DNA of 64,000 nucleotides, taken from positions 62,001 to 126,000 of the forward strand of contig JAIBCE010000001.1 of assembly GCA_019694315.1 (NCBI GenBank), in the 5' to 3' direction. Positions within the stretch are counted from its first letter, which is position 1, and each line of letters begins with the position of its first letter. The position numbers and the translations under genes were made by a program. The notes beneath the pieces were generated by a model. It was not told where the DNA came from and searched no databases. It saw only the letters and a program-made list of their open reading frames with translations. The DNA is from Sandaracinaceae bacterium (GTDB taxonomy: Bacteria; Myxococcota_A; Polyangia; Polyangiales; Sandaracinaceae). Shown here in pieces: positions 36,722 through 44,992 of this stretch.

Positions 36722-37255
36722 TCACGCGCCGTGGCGCATGTAGAGGATCTTCGCGGGGTTGCCCGCGACCACCGCGTAGGCAGGCACGTCCTTGGTCACC
36801 ACCGCGCCCGCGCCGATCTGCGCGCCGCGGCCGATGCGAACGCCGGGGAGCACGATCGCTCCGACGCCGAGATCCGCGTCGTCCTCGATGACGACTGGCT
36901 CGAACACGAGCGGCGCATGCAGGATGGGTGTCTCCGGCGTGACCTCGTCGTGGTGCGAGGTGAGGATCTTCACGCCGGGCCCGATGCCCACGTTCATCCC
37001 GATGGTGAGCCCGCCGGCCGCGTGGAGGAAGCACTGCTGACCGATCCAGCTTCCGTCGCCGATGCGGAGCTCGTTCTTGTAGTAGCCCTTGAGCATCGCG
37101 TGGTGGCCCACGTAGACGTGCGCGCCGAGGTGCACGTTCTCGGGGTGGAACACGAGGCAGCCCTCTTCGAGGATCGTGCCCTCGCCGCACGAGGCGAGCT
37201 CCTCGCGCGTGAAGCGTCCAGTGCCGTGGGTTCGCGGAGGTCGGGGGTCGGCCAT
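36722..37255 (-). CDS. hexapeptide-repeat (left-handed beta-helix) acyltransferase
   Basis: A 177-residue LbH protein. Repeating [LIV]-G-x4 hexapeptides are visible: IGDGSWIGQQCFLHAAGGLTIG, IGPGVKIL, LGVGAIVLPGVRIGRGAQIGAGAVVTKDVPAYAVVAGNPAKIL, the last being the usual C-terminal motif. SHHDEV carries the likely catalytic His. It resembles sugar O-acetyltransferases of the WcaF/maltose acetyltransferase kind. With the next GT2 gene it suggests decoration of a polysaccharide or glycolipid. TATCCT ends 6 nt before the ATG. Confidence 0.9.
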   Translation of the reverse strand: MADPRPPRTHGTGRFTREELASCGEGTILEEGCLVFHPENVHLGAHVYVGHHAMLKGYYKNELRIGDGSWIGQQCFLHAAGGLTIGMNVGIGPGVKILTSHHDEVTPETPILHAPLVFEPVVIEDDADLGVGAIVLPGVRIGRGAQIGAGAVVTKDVPAYAVVAGNPAKILYMRHGA

Positions 37256-37261
37256 TGCCCG

Positions 37262-37267
37262 AGGATA
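37262..37267 (-). promoter_or_regulatory. candidate -10 box TATCCT, 6 nt before the acyltransferase start
   Basis: TATCCT on the minus strand ends 6 nt before the ATG at 37255; it would drive the acyltransferase-GT2 pair as a leaderless transcript. Confidence 0.45.
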
Positions 37268-37333
37268 TGCGCGTTCGCGGGGACTGGCGCGAGAACGATC
37301 ACGCGAGGCGCGATCCGTGCGATCACTCGGGCC

Positions 37334-37639
37334 ATGCTCGGCATCGGCATCGGTGAGGCTGTGGTGATCCTCGTGATCACGGCGGTGTGCGGGGCGCCGG
37401 TCCTCGCGCTGATCGTGATGTTCGCCCTGACGGTGATCGACACCGTGCGGCAGAAGGGCCGCTGGGGCATCAACCTGGCCAAGACCACGTGCCCCTCGTG
37501 CGGCACGCCCGCGCCGACGTTCCGCAGGCCCGCGAGCTTCGAGGAGGCCATGTGGGGCGGCTGGACCTGCGCGACGTGCAGCCTGCGCATCGACAAGTGG
37601 GGAAGGCCGCGCGACGAGGCGCCGCCGCCGTATCGGTGA
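37334..37639 (+). CDS. small membrane protein with two CxxC zinc-ribbon pairs
   Basis: A 101-residue protein. Residues 4-35 are hydrophobic (VVILVITAVCGAPVLALIVMFALTVI), one or two membrane helices. The cytosolic part has TCPSCGTPAP and TCATCSLRID, two CxxC pairs likely binding one zinc ion. Family unknown to me. Such small proteins often serve as regulators or assembly factors. It stands alone, divergent to the acyltransferase gene. Confidence 0.75.
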   Translation: MLGIGIGEAVVILVITAVCGAPVLALIVMFALTVIDTVRQKGRWGINLAKTTCPSCGTPAPTFRRPASFEEAMWGGWTCATCSLRIDKWGRPRDEAPPPYR

Positions 37640-37724
37640 GCGTCGCGTCGACGCGGTCGATCCGCTGACTCGACGATTCGCGCAGGCACAGAATTTCCTG
37701 GGCCGCCCGAGCGTAGATCGCGTC

Positions 37725-40328
37725 ATGAGGGTCAGGGAGCACACGGGCCGGTGCGGCTCGAAGGTCTCGTCGTGTCTGGCGATCGCGCTGTCGCTCTCGG
37801 CGCTCTCGGCGCTCTCGGCGCGGGCGTCGGCGCAGACCCTCGACGGCGCGCTGGCCAACGCGCAGCTCGGGCGCGCCCTCGCGATGCAGGGCGGACGCCT
37901 CGTGGTGGGCGAGCTCGTGGACGGAGACGAGACGGTGGGGCGCGCGTACGTGTACGACGTGCGCGGCGCGAGCCCCGTGCTCGAGGCCACGCTGAGCCCG
38001 TTCGGCCCCGAGAACGCAGAGCACTTCGGCATGAGCGTGGCGATCGACGGTGATCGCGTGTTCGTGGGCGCGCCCGACGCGGACGCGTACTCGCTCGGCG
38101 CGCTCTACGTGTTCGAGCGACAGAGCGATGGGCGCTGGCTCGGTGTGCAGCGGCTCGTGGAGTCGCCGCGCGGGGAGCCGCCGCGGATCGGGGGGCCCGA
38201 CAATTTCGGCGGGTTCTTCGGGTGGCGCATCGTGCCCGTGGGGGACGTGCTCGCGGTGTCGGCACCGTACTACGACCGCTGGCGCACGGCGCAGGGCGCG
38301 GTGGTCTTCTTCACGCGCGACGCGGGCACGGGCCTCTACACGCAGGCGCTCCTCGTCGCGAGCCCCGCGACCACCCACGACCCGACGTGCAGCAATTGCG
38401 AGCTCTTCGGCTTCGGGCTCGCGTTCGATGGACATCGCCTCGCGGCGTCGAACGGCAAGAACGAGACTGTGTATCTCTGGGACGTGGACACGAGCGCAGG
38501 GGTCCGGCTGAGCGGGCCGCGCACGATCACCCGCGCCACGTACGCGGACGCGACCGGGCCGCGGCGTGACCTCTTCGGCTGGGGCCTCGCCTACGCGGGG
38601 AGCACGCTCTTCGCGGGCGCGCGCAACGCGTACGTGGGCGGGCTCGAGCGCGGCGCTGTGCTCGCGATCGACGAGGCGAGCGGCACCGAGGAGCTCGTGG
38701 TCGGCGCGAGCATGCCCTTCGGCACGCTGCCCGGCACACCGAGCTTCGGGACGAGCATCGTGAGCGACGGGGATCTCGCCGCGATCGGCGGCGACGACCT
38801 GGCGAACGTGCGCGTGCTCGAGCGCGTGGCGGGCCGCTGGCGCCTCGGACGCACGATCACGACGACGGCCAGCTACGGCCGCTTCGGCTCGACGCTCGCG
38901 CTCGAGGGAGGCCTGCTCGCGATCGGCGCGCCGAACGAGGACACCTCGCACGGGGCGCACGCCGGACGCGTGTCGCTGCACTGGCTGGCGCTCGTGGGCG
39001 AGAGCTGCGACACGACGACCCTCTGCGCGAGCGGCACGTGCGACGCGGGGCTCTGCGTCGATGGCGTGCCCACCGACGCGGGGATCCGCGATGCGGGCCC
39101 GGCCGACGCCCGTGTGGTGGATGCCAGTCCCGTGGATGCCAGTCCCGTGGATGCCAGTCCCGTGGATGCCAGTCCCGTGGATGCCAGTCCCGTGGATGCC
39201 AGTCCCGTGGATGCCAGTCCCGCGGATGCCAGTCCCGTGGATGCCAGTCTCGTGGATGCCAGTCCTGGGAACGCCGATGCCGGTCTCGCGTCGATGCCGG
39301 ACACGGGCCTCGTGCCGCGGGTCGAGGTGAGCTGCGCGTGCCGCGCGGTCGGAGGCACGGGGCGGAGCGGCGGAGGGCCGCGATCGCTCGGGATCCTGGC
39401 CCTCTTGGTGCTCGGTCTCGTGCGTCGTCGTCGGCTCGCGCGTCACGCGGCGGGGCTCGCCCTGCTCGGGTCGCTCGCGCTCTCGTGCCCGGTGGCGCAG
39501 GCCCAAGCGACGTCGTCCACGGACGCCTCGACTGCGGAGACCACGCCTCCCAGCGAGGCCGCGCTCGCCGAGGCGCGGGCGCGCTTCCAGCTCGCGCAGG
39601 CGCACTATGCAGCGGGCAGCTTCGCCGACGCGGCCGAGGAGCTCGAGCGGGCGTATGCGCTCTCGGGCCGTGACGCGATCCTCTACAACCTCCACCTCGC
39701 GTACCGGGAGATGGGCGACGTGCCGCGCTCGGCCGAGGCGCTGCGCCGCTACCTGGCGGTGGCCGACGAGGATGATCTGCCCGTGGAGCGGCGCGCGCTC
39801 GAGAACCGACTCGCCGCGCTCGAGCGCACGCTCGCAGCGAGCCGCCCCGAGGTCCGGGACGACATTCGACCCGACATCCATCCCGACATCCATCCTGATA
39901 TCCGGGGCGAGCTCCGAGCCGAGGAGCCCAGTGACACCGCGCCGCAGCTGGCGGGCGAGGGCCTGTCAGAGACCACGACGGGCCTCGATCTCGCGCCCGG
40001 CGCGATCGTGCTCGGAGTGGGCGGGGCGAGCCTCGTGGCCTCTGCGATCCTCGGCGCGATCGCGGCCTCCACCCTCGCGGAGCGCGATCACGCATGCAGC
40101 CTCGGGGTGTCCGGCGATCTCTGCCCGGCGTCCTATGATCAGGCCTCGATCGTCGAGCGCTTCGTGGTGCAGCGAGACGTCGCGTGGGCTCTCTTCGCAG
40201 GTGGCCTCGGCGTGGCAGCGACCGGCGCCGTACTCCTCGTGGTGGGCGCGAGCGACGATGCGCCCTCGCCCGTGAGCGCCACGTGCGGGCCCACGGGCTG
40301 CGAGCTCGCTGCGACGATGCGCTTCTAA
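37725..40328 (+). CDS. secreted FG-GAP-like protein with internal MYXO-CTERM-like tail fused to a second secreted TPR protein
   Basis: An 867-residue open frame with a double plan. Residues 1-37 are a signal (ALSLSALSALSARASAQ). About 38-420 are FG-GAP/integrin-like repeats (FGMSVAIDGDRVFVGAPDAD, FGWGLAYAGSTLFAGA, FGSTLALEGGLLAIGAPNED). A short Cys pair region (425-447) and ten VDASP repeats follow. CACR at 537-540, a Gly/Arg spacer, LGILALLVLGLV (555-566) and RRRR make a MYXO-CTERM-like tail. It is followed at once, in frame, by a second signal-like stretch ending AQA (591-593), a TPR-like domain (about 608-690) and a C-terminal membrane region. No stop separates the halves; GTG 39420 could start the second. 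Confidence 0.8.
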   Translation: MRVREHTGRCGSKVSSCLAIALSLSALSALSARASAQTLDGALANAQLGRALAMQGGRLVVGELVDGDETVGRAYVYDVRGASPVLEATLSPFGPENAEHFGMSVAIDGDRVFVGAPDADAYSLGALYVFERQSDGRWLGVQRLVESPRGEPPRIGGPDNFGGFFGWRIVPVGDVLAVSAPYYDRWRTAQGAVVFFTRDAGTGLYTQALLVASPATTHDPTCSNCELFGFGLAFDGHRLAASNGKNETVYLWDVDTSAGVRLSGPRTITRATYADATGPRRDLFGWGLAYAGSTLFAGARNAYVGGLERGAVLAIDEASGTEELVVGASMPFGTLPGTPSFGTSIVSDGDLAAIGGDDLANVRVLERVAGRWRLGRTITTTASYGRFGSTLALEGGLLAIGAPNEDTSHGAHAGRVSLHWLALVGESCDTTTLCASGTCDAGLCVDGVPTDAGIRDAGPADARVVDASPVDASPVDASPVDASPVDASPVDASPVDASPADASPVDASLVDASPGNADAGLASMPDTGLVPRVEVSCACRAVGGTGRSGGGPRSLGILALLVLGLVRRRRLARHAAGLALLGSLALSCPVAQAQATSSTDASTAETTPPSEAALAEARARFQLAQAHYAAGSFADAAEELERAYALSGRDAILYNLHLAYREMGDVPRSAEALRRYLAVADEDDLPVERRALENRLAALERTLAASRPEVRDDIRPDIHPDIHPDIRGELRAEEPSDTAPQLAGEGLSETTTGLDLAPGAIVLGVGGASLVASAILGAIAASTLAERDHACSLGVSGDLCPASYDQASIVERFVVQRDVAWALFAGGLGVAATGAVLLVVGASDDAPSPVSATCGPTGCELAATMRF
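39117..39266 (+). repeat. ten tandem 15-bp coding repeats (gtggatgccagtccc)
   Basis: Ten units encode VDASP with two variants (ADASP, VDASL). Near-perfect identity at DNA level implies recent slippage expansion. It is the linker before the MYXO-CTERM-like tail. Confidence 0.95.
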
Positions 40329-40376
40329 ACAGAATCGCCGAGACAGTGGATCATCCGCGTCGAGGCGATTCTGTTT
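40327..40376 (+). terminator. 13-bp perfect inverted repeat overlapping the stop codon
   Basis: aaacagaatcgcc (40327-40339) pairs perfectly with ggcgattctgttt (40364-40376), loop 24 nt. The left arm begins within the TAA stop of the fused gene and the right arm ends in TTT. A terminator is likely; the long loop is unusual. Confidence 0.65.
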
Positions 40377-40407
40377 CGCGGAGCGGAGTTGGGTGGGGGG
40401 CCCCGAA

Positions 40408-40495
40408 CCGGCTTCGCCGGGCGGGGGGCGGGTCTGCATCAGACCCGCCGAAAGGAAGGCTACACATGACTCGGCGTCTCGCCGATCATGTGTAG
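40408..40495. repeat. cluster of three perfect hairpins
   Basis: After the terminator come ccggc-ttc-gccgg (40408-40420), ggcgggtctg-cat-cagacccgcc (40427-40449), and ctacacatga...tcatgtgtag (40460-40495), which encloses cggcg-tct-cgccg. With the terminator this makes four stems in about 170 bp of intergenic DNA. Role unknown: terminator cluster, REP-like element or RNA. Confidence 0.7.
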
Positions 40496-40561
40496 TGCGC
40501 TCCGACGAGAGCGATCGCCCTCGGATCGGCGCATTTCACGTTGGTCGAGGAGGCGCTCGTG

Positions 40562-40567
40562 TAGCAT
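40562..40567 (+). promoter_or_regulatory. candidate -10 box TAGCAT, 9 nt before the 40577 start
   Basis: TAGCAT ends 9 nt before the ATG at 40577. No Shine-Dalgarno sequence is seen. Confidence 0.4.
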
Positions 40568-40576
40568 CGTCGGCGC

Positions 40577-42121
40577 ATGTCGCGTCCCTCTCTTCGGCTC
40601 GCCTCTTCGCTCGTCCTCGCGCTCGTGGGCCTCTGGGCCGCGCCGCTCGCCGCACAGACGGTGCAGCTCGGCGAGCCCAACGCGAACCGCTTCTATGCCT
40701 CGCCGGCGGGCGGCTTCTTGATGGTCGATGGCTCGGACGTGTCGGGCGAGCTCCAGCCGTACTTCTCGGTGATGGCCGACTACTCGCATCGGCCGATGAC
40801 GCTCGACAACGTGCGCGCGCTGACCGTGGGCGGCGACCCGCGCAACGACGACCTCGACGTGGTCGGCGGCATGACGACCCTCCAGATCAACGGCGCGCTC
40901 GCGCTCTTCGATCGCCTGCAGATCGGCCTCAACATCCCCGTGGTGCTCCACACGTTCGGGGCCTCGTACGAGTGGACCCAGGCGGCCTGCAGCCCGCCGG
41001 AGTGCGATCCGCCGCAGCCCATGCACCTCTACCGCTTCCGTGGCGGCGACGGCGCGACGCTCGGCGATCCGCGCCTGCACCTGCTCGTGAACATCATCGA
41101 TCCGGACGATGCGAGCGGCATCGGCTTCGGTGTGGCGGCGTGGGCGACAGCGCCCGTCGCGCGCGCGGTCCTGCCGGGCCGGTATGCGGGCGACCCGAAC
41201 GTGGCGTTCGGCGGGCACCTGATCTTCTCGGTGGCGGTCGAGCGCTTCCGCGCGGCGATCAACCTCGGCGGCGCCTACCACGACACCGCGCAGATCGTGC
41301 TGCGAGAGGGCGTGGAGGGCTCGGCGCGCACGCCGGAGATGACCTGGGGCGCGGCCGCGCAGTACGACTTCGACGAGATGTGGGGCCTCCTCGCGGAGAT
41401 CACCGGGGCGACCACGTTCGGGCTCGTCTACGACAACGAGGCGCCCACCGAGCTCCGGGCTGCAGGCGTGCTCCGCATCGACGACTTCACGATCCGTCTC
41501 GGCGCGGGCGCGGGCCTCGCGTACGCGATCGGTGTGCCCGTGTTCCGCGTGCTCGGAGACATCGCGTACTCGCCGCGGCCGGTGCACGACAGCGACGGCG
41601 ACGGTCTCAAGGACGACGTGGACAACTGCCCCGCCGACGACGAGGACTTCGATCAGTACGCCGACGAAGACGGATGCCCCGAGCCCGACAACGACGACGA
41701 CGGCGTGCTCGACGCGACCGACCAGTGCCCGAACGACGCCGAGGATCGCGATGACGTGAACGACGAGGACGGCTGCCCCGATCCCGACGACGACGGCGAC
41801 GGGATCGCCGACGGCTACGACTCGTGCCCTGCGCAGCCCGAGGATCGCGATGGCGACCGCGACGACGATGGCTGCCCCGACACCGATCGCGATCGCGACG
41901 GCCTCAACGACGACGTGGATCGCTGTCCCGAGGAGCCGGAGGACACCGACGGTCTCGGCGACGAGGACGGCTGCCCGGACGTGGACTTCGACTCGGACGG
42001 GGTGCCCGACAGCGACGACGAGTGCCCCGAGGAGGCCGAGGATCGAGACGGCTTCGAGGACGCCAACGGCTGCCCGGAGGAGGGCTCGGCGCCCGTGCGC
42101 GGGCGGCAGCGCGGCCGGTGA
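40577..42121 (+). CDS. outer-membrane protein with thrombospondin type-3 (Ca-binding) repeats
   Basis: A 514-residue exported protein. The signal ends in PLAAQ. Residues about 25-330 look like an outer-membrane barrel (strands such as IQINGALALFDRLQIGLNIPVVLH, AAINLGGAYHDTAQIVL). From about residue 335 there are six to seven Asp-rich repeats of the type DxDxDGxxDxxDxCP (DSDGDGLKDDVDNCP, DNDDDGVLDATDQCP), which bind Ca2+ in thrombospondin type-3 and OmpA-linked proteins. The usual C-terminal OmpA peptidoglycan-binding domain is absent; the protein ends in a short Arg-rich tail. Confidence 0.85.
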   Translation: MSRPSLRLASSLVLALVGLWAAPLAAQTVQLGEPNANRFYASPAGGFLMVDGSDVSGELQPYFSVMADYSHRPMTLDNVRALTVGGDPRNDDLDVVGGMTTLQINGALALFDRLQIGLNIPVVLHTFGASYEWTQAACSPPECDPPQPMHLYRFRGGDGATLGDPRLHLLVNIIDPDDASGIGFGVAAWATAPVARAVLPGRYAGDPNVAFGGHLIFSVAVERFRAAINLGGAYHDTAQIVLREGVEGSARTPEMTWGAAAQYDFDEMWGLLAEITGATTFGLVYDNEAPTELRAAGVLRIDDFTIRLGAGAGLAYAIGVPVFRVLGDIAYSPRPVHDSDGDGLKDDVDNCPADDEDFDQYADEDGCPEPDNDDDGVLDATDQCPNDAEDRDDVNDEDGCPDPDDDGDGIADGYDSCPAQPEDRDGDRDDDGCPDTDRDRDGLNDDVDRCPEEPEDTDGLGDEDGCPDVDFDSDGVPDSDDECPEEAEDRDGFEDANGCPEEGSAPVRGRQRGR

Positions 42122-42230
42122 GACACGCGGCCCGAGCAGAGCGCGTCGTTTCTTTGCGTTTCGTCGCGGCTCCGCGGATTCCTTGCGCGAGGAAGAGGCA
42201 CAAGCGAAACCACGGGTCCCCGGAGGTTTC

Positions 42231-42668
42231 ATGAGCCTGGTCGACGTCTTGACGGATTCATCGAAGAAGGCGGATGTGGTCCGCGACTGCCTCGACATCA
42301 TCGACCGCGAGGTCGCTGACAAGGGCGGCTTGTCGGGCATGGCGATCAAGGCCGGCTACAAGGCCGTGCAGGGCATCAAGCCCGGCTTCGTGAAGAACGT
42401 CGTGGACGATCTGCTGCCCGAGTTCGCCAAGGCGATCGAGCCCGTCTACAACGAGGGCAAGAGCGCCGGAAAGCCCACGATCTCGCACCTCGAGGGCAAC
42501 GCAGGCCGCGTGGCCGATGCCCTGCTCGCGATCACCGACGGAAAGGCCCAGCGCAGCAAGAGCGGCGTGGTGAAGGCCACCTACGAGCGGCTCCGTCCGA
42601 CCGCGAAGAAGAACGTCGAGCAGTCGGTGCCGCGCCTGGCGCGCCTCGTCGAGAAGTACGCGGGATGA
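42231..42668 (+). CDS. DUF6918-like small helical protein
   Basis: A 145-residue soluble protein. DVVRDCLDIIDREVADKGGLSGMAIKAGYKAVQGIKPGFV, VDDLLPEFAKAIEPVYNEG, VADALLAITD and a final RLRPTAKKNVEQSVPRLARLVEKYA agree with what I recall of the DUF6918 family, known mainly from actinobacteria; function unknown. GGAGG sits before the ATG. The next gene begins inside its stop (ATGA), so the two are translationally coupled. Confidence 0.75.
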   Translation: MSLVDVLTDSSKKADVVRDCLDIIDREVADKGGLSGMAIKAGYKAVQGIKPGFVKNVVDDLLPEFAKAIEPVYNEGKSAGKPTISHLEGNAGRVADALLAITDGKAQRSKSGVVKATYERLRPTAKKNVEQSVPRLARLVEKYAG

Positions 42669-43267
42669 GCAGCGCGGCGATCACGCCGGCCAGGCCGTCT
42701 GCGCTCGCCCCGAGCGGAGAGCGCTGGACGTGGCTCTCGATCATGGAGCGCGCCTCGAGCGCGGACCTCGAGCGCGTGATGCTCGCGGGCACGCCGCCGG
42801 ACATGAAGGGGCTGGTGGGCTGGGAGTGGAGCGGCGGCAACTGCGTGAAGCTCTACTCGCTCCTCGGCATCCGCCGCTTCGTGAAGGGCTTCTACGACGG
42901 ACCGCCCCGCGATCAGGGGCCCGAGCCCTTCGTGCAGGGCTACAACATCGCCTCTCCGGGCCTTCCGCTCGACGCGGCGCCGCGCTGCAAGCCGAGCGAC
43001 GAGGCCCCACACCGCTACGGCTTCTATCGCGTGCACGCGCCGGTGCGCGGTGCGCGCGACAGCCGCTACGAGAACGCGGTGCTCCTCGACTACGGCCTGG
43101 GCGGCAATGGCCTCTTCGGTCCGCCGCTGCGCGACTACGTGGTGCAGGTCTATCCGGACGATCCCGATCTGCTGCTCGGCAAGGCCTATGGGGCGATCGG
43201 CCCGATCCGGATCCCGCTCAACTACTTCGTGCTCTCGCGCTGGCGAAAGCACGAATTCCGAGGCTGA
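42665..43267 (+). CDS. conserved-looking protein of unknown function
   Basis: A 200-residue soluble protein that I do not recognise. Features are WTWLSIMERASSADLERVMLAGTPPDMKGLVGWEW near the N-terminus, GRR-like FVKGFYDGPP, and a C-terminal YVVQVYPDDPDLLLGKAYGAIGPIRIP, NYFVLSRWRKHEF. Many aromatics and a compact size suggest a lipid- or ligand-binding fold, which is a guess. It is coupled to the DUF6918-like gene by an ATGA overlap. Confidence 0.75.
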   Translation: MSSAAITPARPSALAPSGERWTWLSIMERASSADLERVMLAGTPPDMKGLVGWEWSGGNCVKLYSLLGIRRFVKGFYDGPPRDQGPEPFVQGYNIASPGLPLDAAPRCKPSDEAPHRYGFYRVHAPVRGARDSRYENAVLLDYGLGGNGLFGPPLRDYVVQVYPDDPDLLLGKAYGAIGPIRIPLNYFVLSRWRKHEFRG

Positions 43268-43303
43268 GACGACGAGCCTGCGCTGCGGGCCACTGGAGAC
43301 GAC

Positions 43304-43873
43304 ATGCGCTCTCTGACGACGATGATGGGTGTGCTGGCGATCGGATCGCTCGCGATCGTGGGCTGCGGCGGCGGTGGATCGAGCACCACGACCACCACGA
43401 CCCCGCCCGCGCACAACGGCAACACGAGCAACGCAGGCAGCAGCTCTCACGAGGAGATCCGCGCGGGCTTCCTCCACGGCTGTCAGGACGAGTGCGCCGC
43501 ACGGAGCGCCGCGGCCACCTGCACGCACTACTGCGGCTGCATGCTCGAGCGCATGGAGCAGGACGGCCTCGAGGCGCGCGTGTCGCAGCTCAACGCCGAT
43601 CCGCAGGCGGTCACGACCGATCCGTTCTTCCAGCGCTCGATCGCGACCTGTCAGCCCGACCTCATCACCTCGAGCTGGGTGAACGGCTGCGCGTCGGACG
43701 ATCCGTCGCGACAGCCTCTCTGCACGTGCGTGCTCGGTCGCCTCTGCGCGGGTCGGAGCGAGAGCGAGTGCGCGCTCTGGATCCTCCAGAATCCGCACTA
43801 CGGAGAGCAGCCCACGGAGGTCACGGAGCTCCAGGGCGCCGCGCAGCTCTGCCGCGGCGGGAGCCAACCCTGA
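43304..43873 (+). CDS. Cys-rich lipoprotein
   Basis: A 189-residue exported lipoprotein with lipobox LAIVGC followed by a Gly/Ser/Thr-rich linker. The mature domain has about ten cysteines (HGCQDECAARS, CTHYCGCMLERM, LCTCVLGRLCAGRSESEC) that likely form disulfides. No family recognised. GGAG precedes the ATG. It lies between the unknown 200-residue protein and FabD and may be transcribed with the former. Confidence 0.75.
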   Translation: MRSLTTMMGVLAIGSLAIVGCGGGGSSTTTTTTPPAHNGNTSNAGSSSHEEIRAGFLHGCQDECAARSAAATCTHYCGCMLERMEQDGLEARVSQLNADPQAVTTDPFFQRSIATCQPDLITSSWVNGCASDDPSRQPLCTCVLGRLCAGRSESECALWILQNPHYGEQPTEVTELQGAAQLCRGGSQP

Positions 43874-43979
43874 CGCGAGCATGCCTCCGTGGTCGCGGCC
43901 TCCGCGGTGTGAGGAATCCGTGGTGACGTGAGGGCGCGGTCGTGTTTCGTGGTGGTCGCTCGAGTCGAGGAGAACGGTC

Positions 43980-44918
43980 ATGGGCAAGGTCGCGTTCGTG
44001 TTCCCGGGTCAGGGCTCGCAGAAGATCGGCATGGGCAAGGAGGCGTTCGACGCGAGCGACGCGGCGCGCGCCGTCTTCGAGGCCGCCGATCGCGCGCTCG
44101 AAGGAGGGCTCTCCAAGCTCTGCTTCGAGGGGCCCGACGAGGACCTCAAGCTCACCAAGAACACGCAGCCCGCGATCCTCACGAGCTCCATCGCGATCCT
44201 CTCGGCCTTCGGCGAGACGCCGGACGTGGTCGCAGGACACAGCCTCGGCGAGTACTCGGCGCACGTGTGCGCGGGCACGCTGCGCTTCGAGGACGCCGTG
44301 CGGACCGTGCGACTTCGCGGTGAGCTGATGCAGGCCGCGGTGCCCGTGGGACGAGGCGCGATGAGCGCGATCCTCAAGCTCGATCGCGCGCCGCTCGAGC
44401 AGATCTGCACGGAGATCGAGGCCGAGACGGGCCTCTGCGTGGAGCCCGTGAACTACAACTCGCCGGGCCAGATCGTGATCGCGGGCGACGCCAAGGCCGT
44501 GGAGCTCGCGGGCGAGAAGATGAAGGCCGCGGGCGGCCGCGCGATGCCGCTGCCCGTGAGCGCGCCCTTCCACTGTCGGCTGATGAAGCCCGCGGAGGAG
44601 GGCCTCGCGCCTGCGCTCGAGAAGATCGCGTTCTCGGATCCGAAGCTGCCGGTGTACGTGAACGTCGACGCGGCGCCCGTGACGAACGGCGACCTCGCGC
44701 GCGACTGCCTCGTGCGGCAGGTGAGCCGCTCGGTGCGTTGGGAAGACGCGATCGTGCGGATGAAGAGCGAGGGCGTGACGCTCTTCGTGGAGATCGGCAC
44801 GGGCAACGCGCTCACCGGCATGATCAAGCGCACGGTGGAAGGCGTGAAGTGCCTGAGCGTGCAGAAGCCCGACGACTTCGCAGCGGCCAAGGCCGCGATC
44901 GCCGAAGCGCGCGGCTGA
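43980..44918 (+). CDS. fabD: malonyl-CoA:ACP transacylase FabD
   Basis: A 312-residue acyltransferase. FVFPGQGSQKIGMG opens the domain, GHSLGEYSAHVCAG carries the nucleophilic Ser, ETGLCVEPVNYNSPGQIVIAG and PVSAPFHCRLM hold the catalytic His, and EIGTGNALTGMIKR closes it. FabD loads malonyl groups onto acyl carrier protein for fatty-acid synthesis. No fabH, fabG or acpP is adjacent, so it stands apart from a fab operon; a discrete trans-acting PKS loader cannot be excluded. GAGGAG lies 8 nt before the ATG. Confidence 0.93.
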   Translation: MGKVAFVFPGQGSQKIGMGKEAFDASDAARAVFEAADRALEGGLSKLCFEGPDEDLKLTKNTQPAILTSSIAILSAFGETPDVVAGHSLGEYSAHVCAGTLRFEDAVRTVRLRGELMQAAVPVGRGAMSAILKLDRAPLEQICTEIEAETGLCVEPVNYNSPGQIVIAGDAKAVELAGEKMKAAGGRAMPLPVSAPFHCRLMKPAEEGLAPALEKIAFSDPKLPVYVNVDAAPVTNGDLARDCLVRQVSRSVRWEDAIVRMKSEGVTLFVEIGTGNALTGMIKRTVEGVKCLSVQKPDDFAAAKAAIAEARG

Positions 44919-44992
44919 GACGCCGCGGAGACTTCGCGTCGAGCTCCACACCGATCTCCGTTCGCGCCGGCGTTCTGGCACGCTGCGCGATC

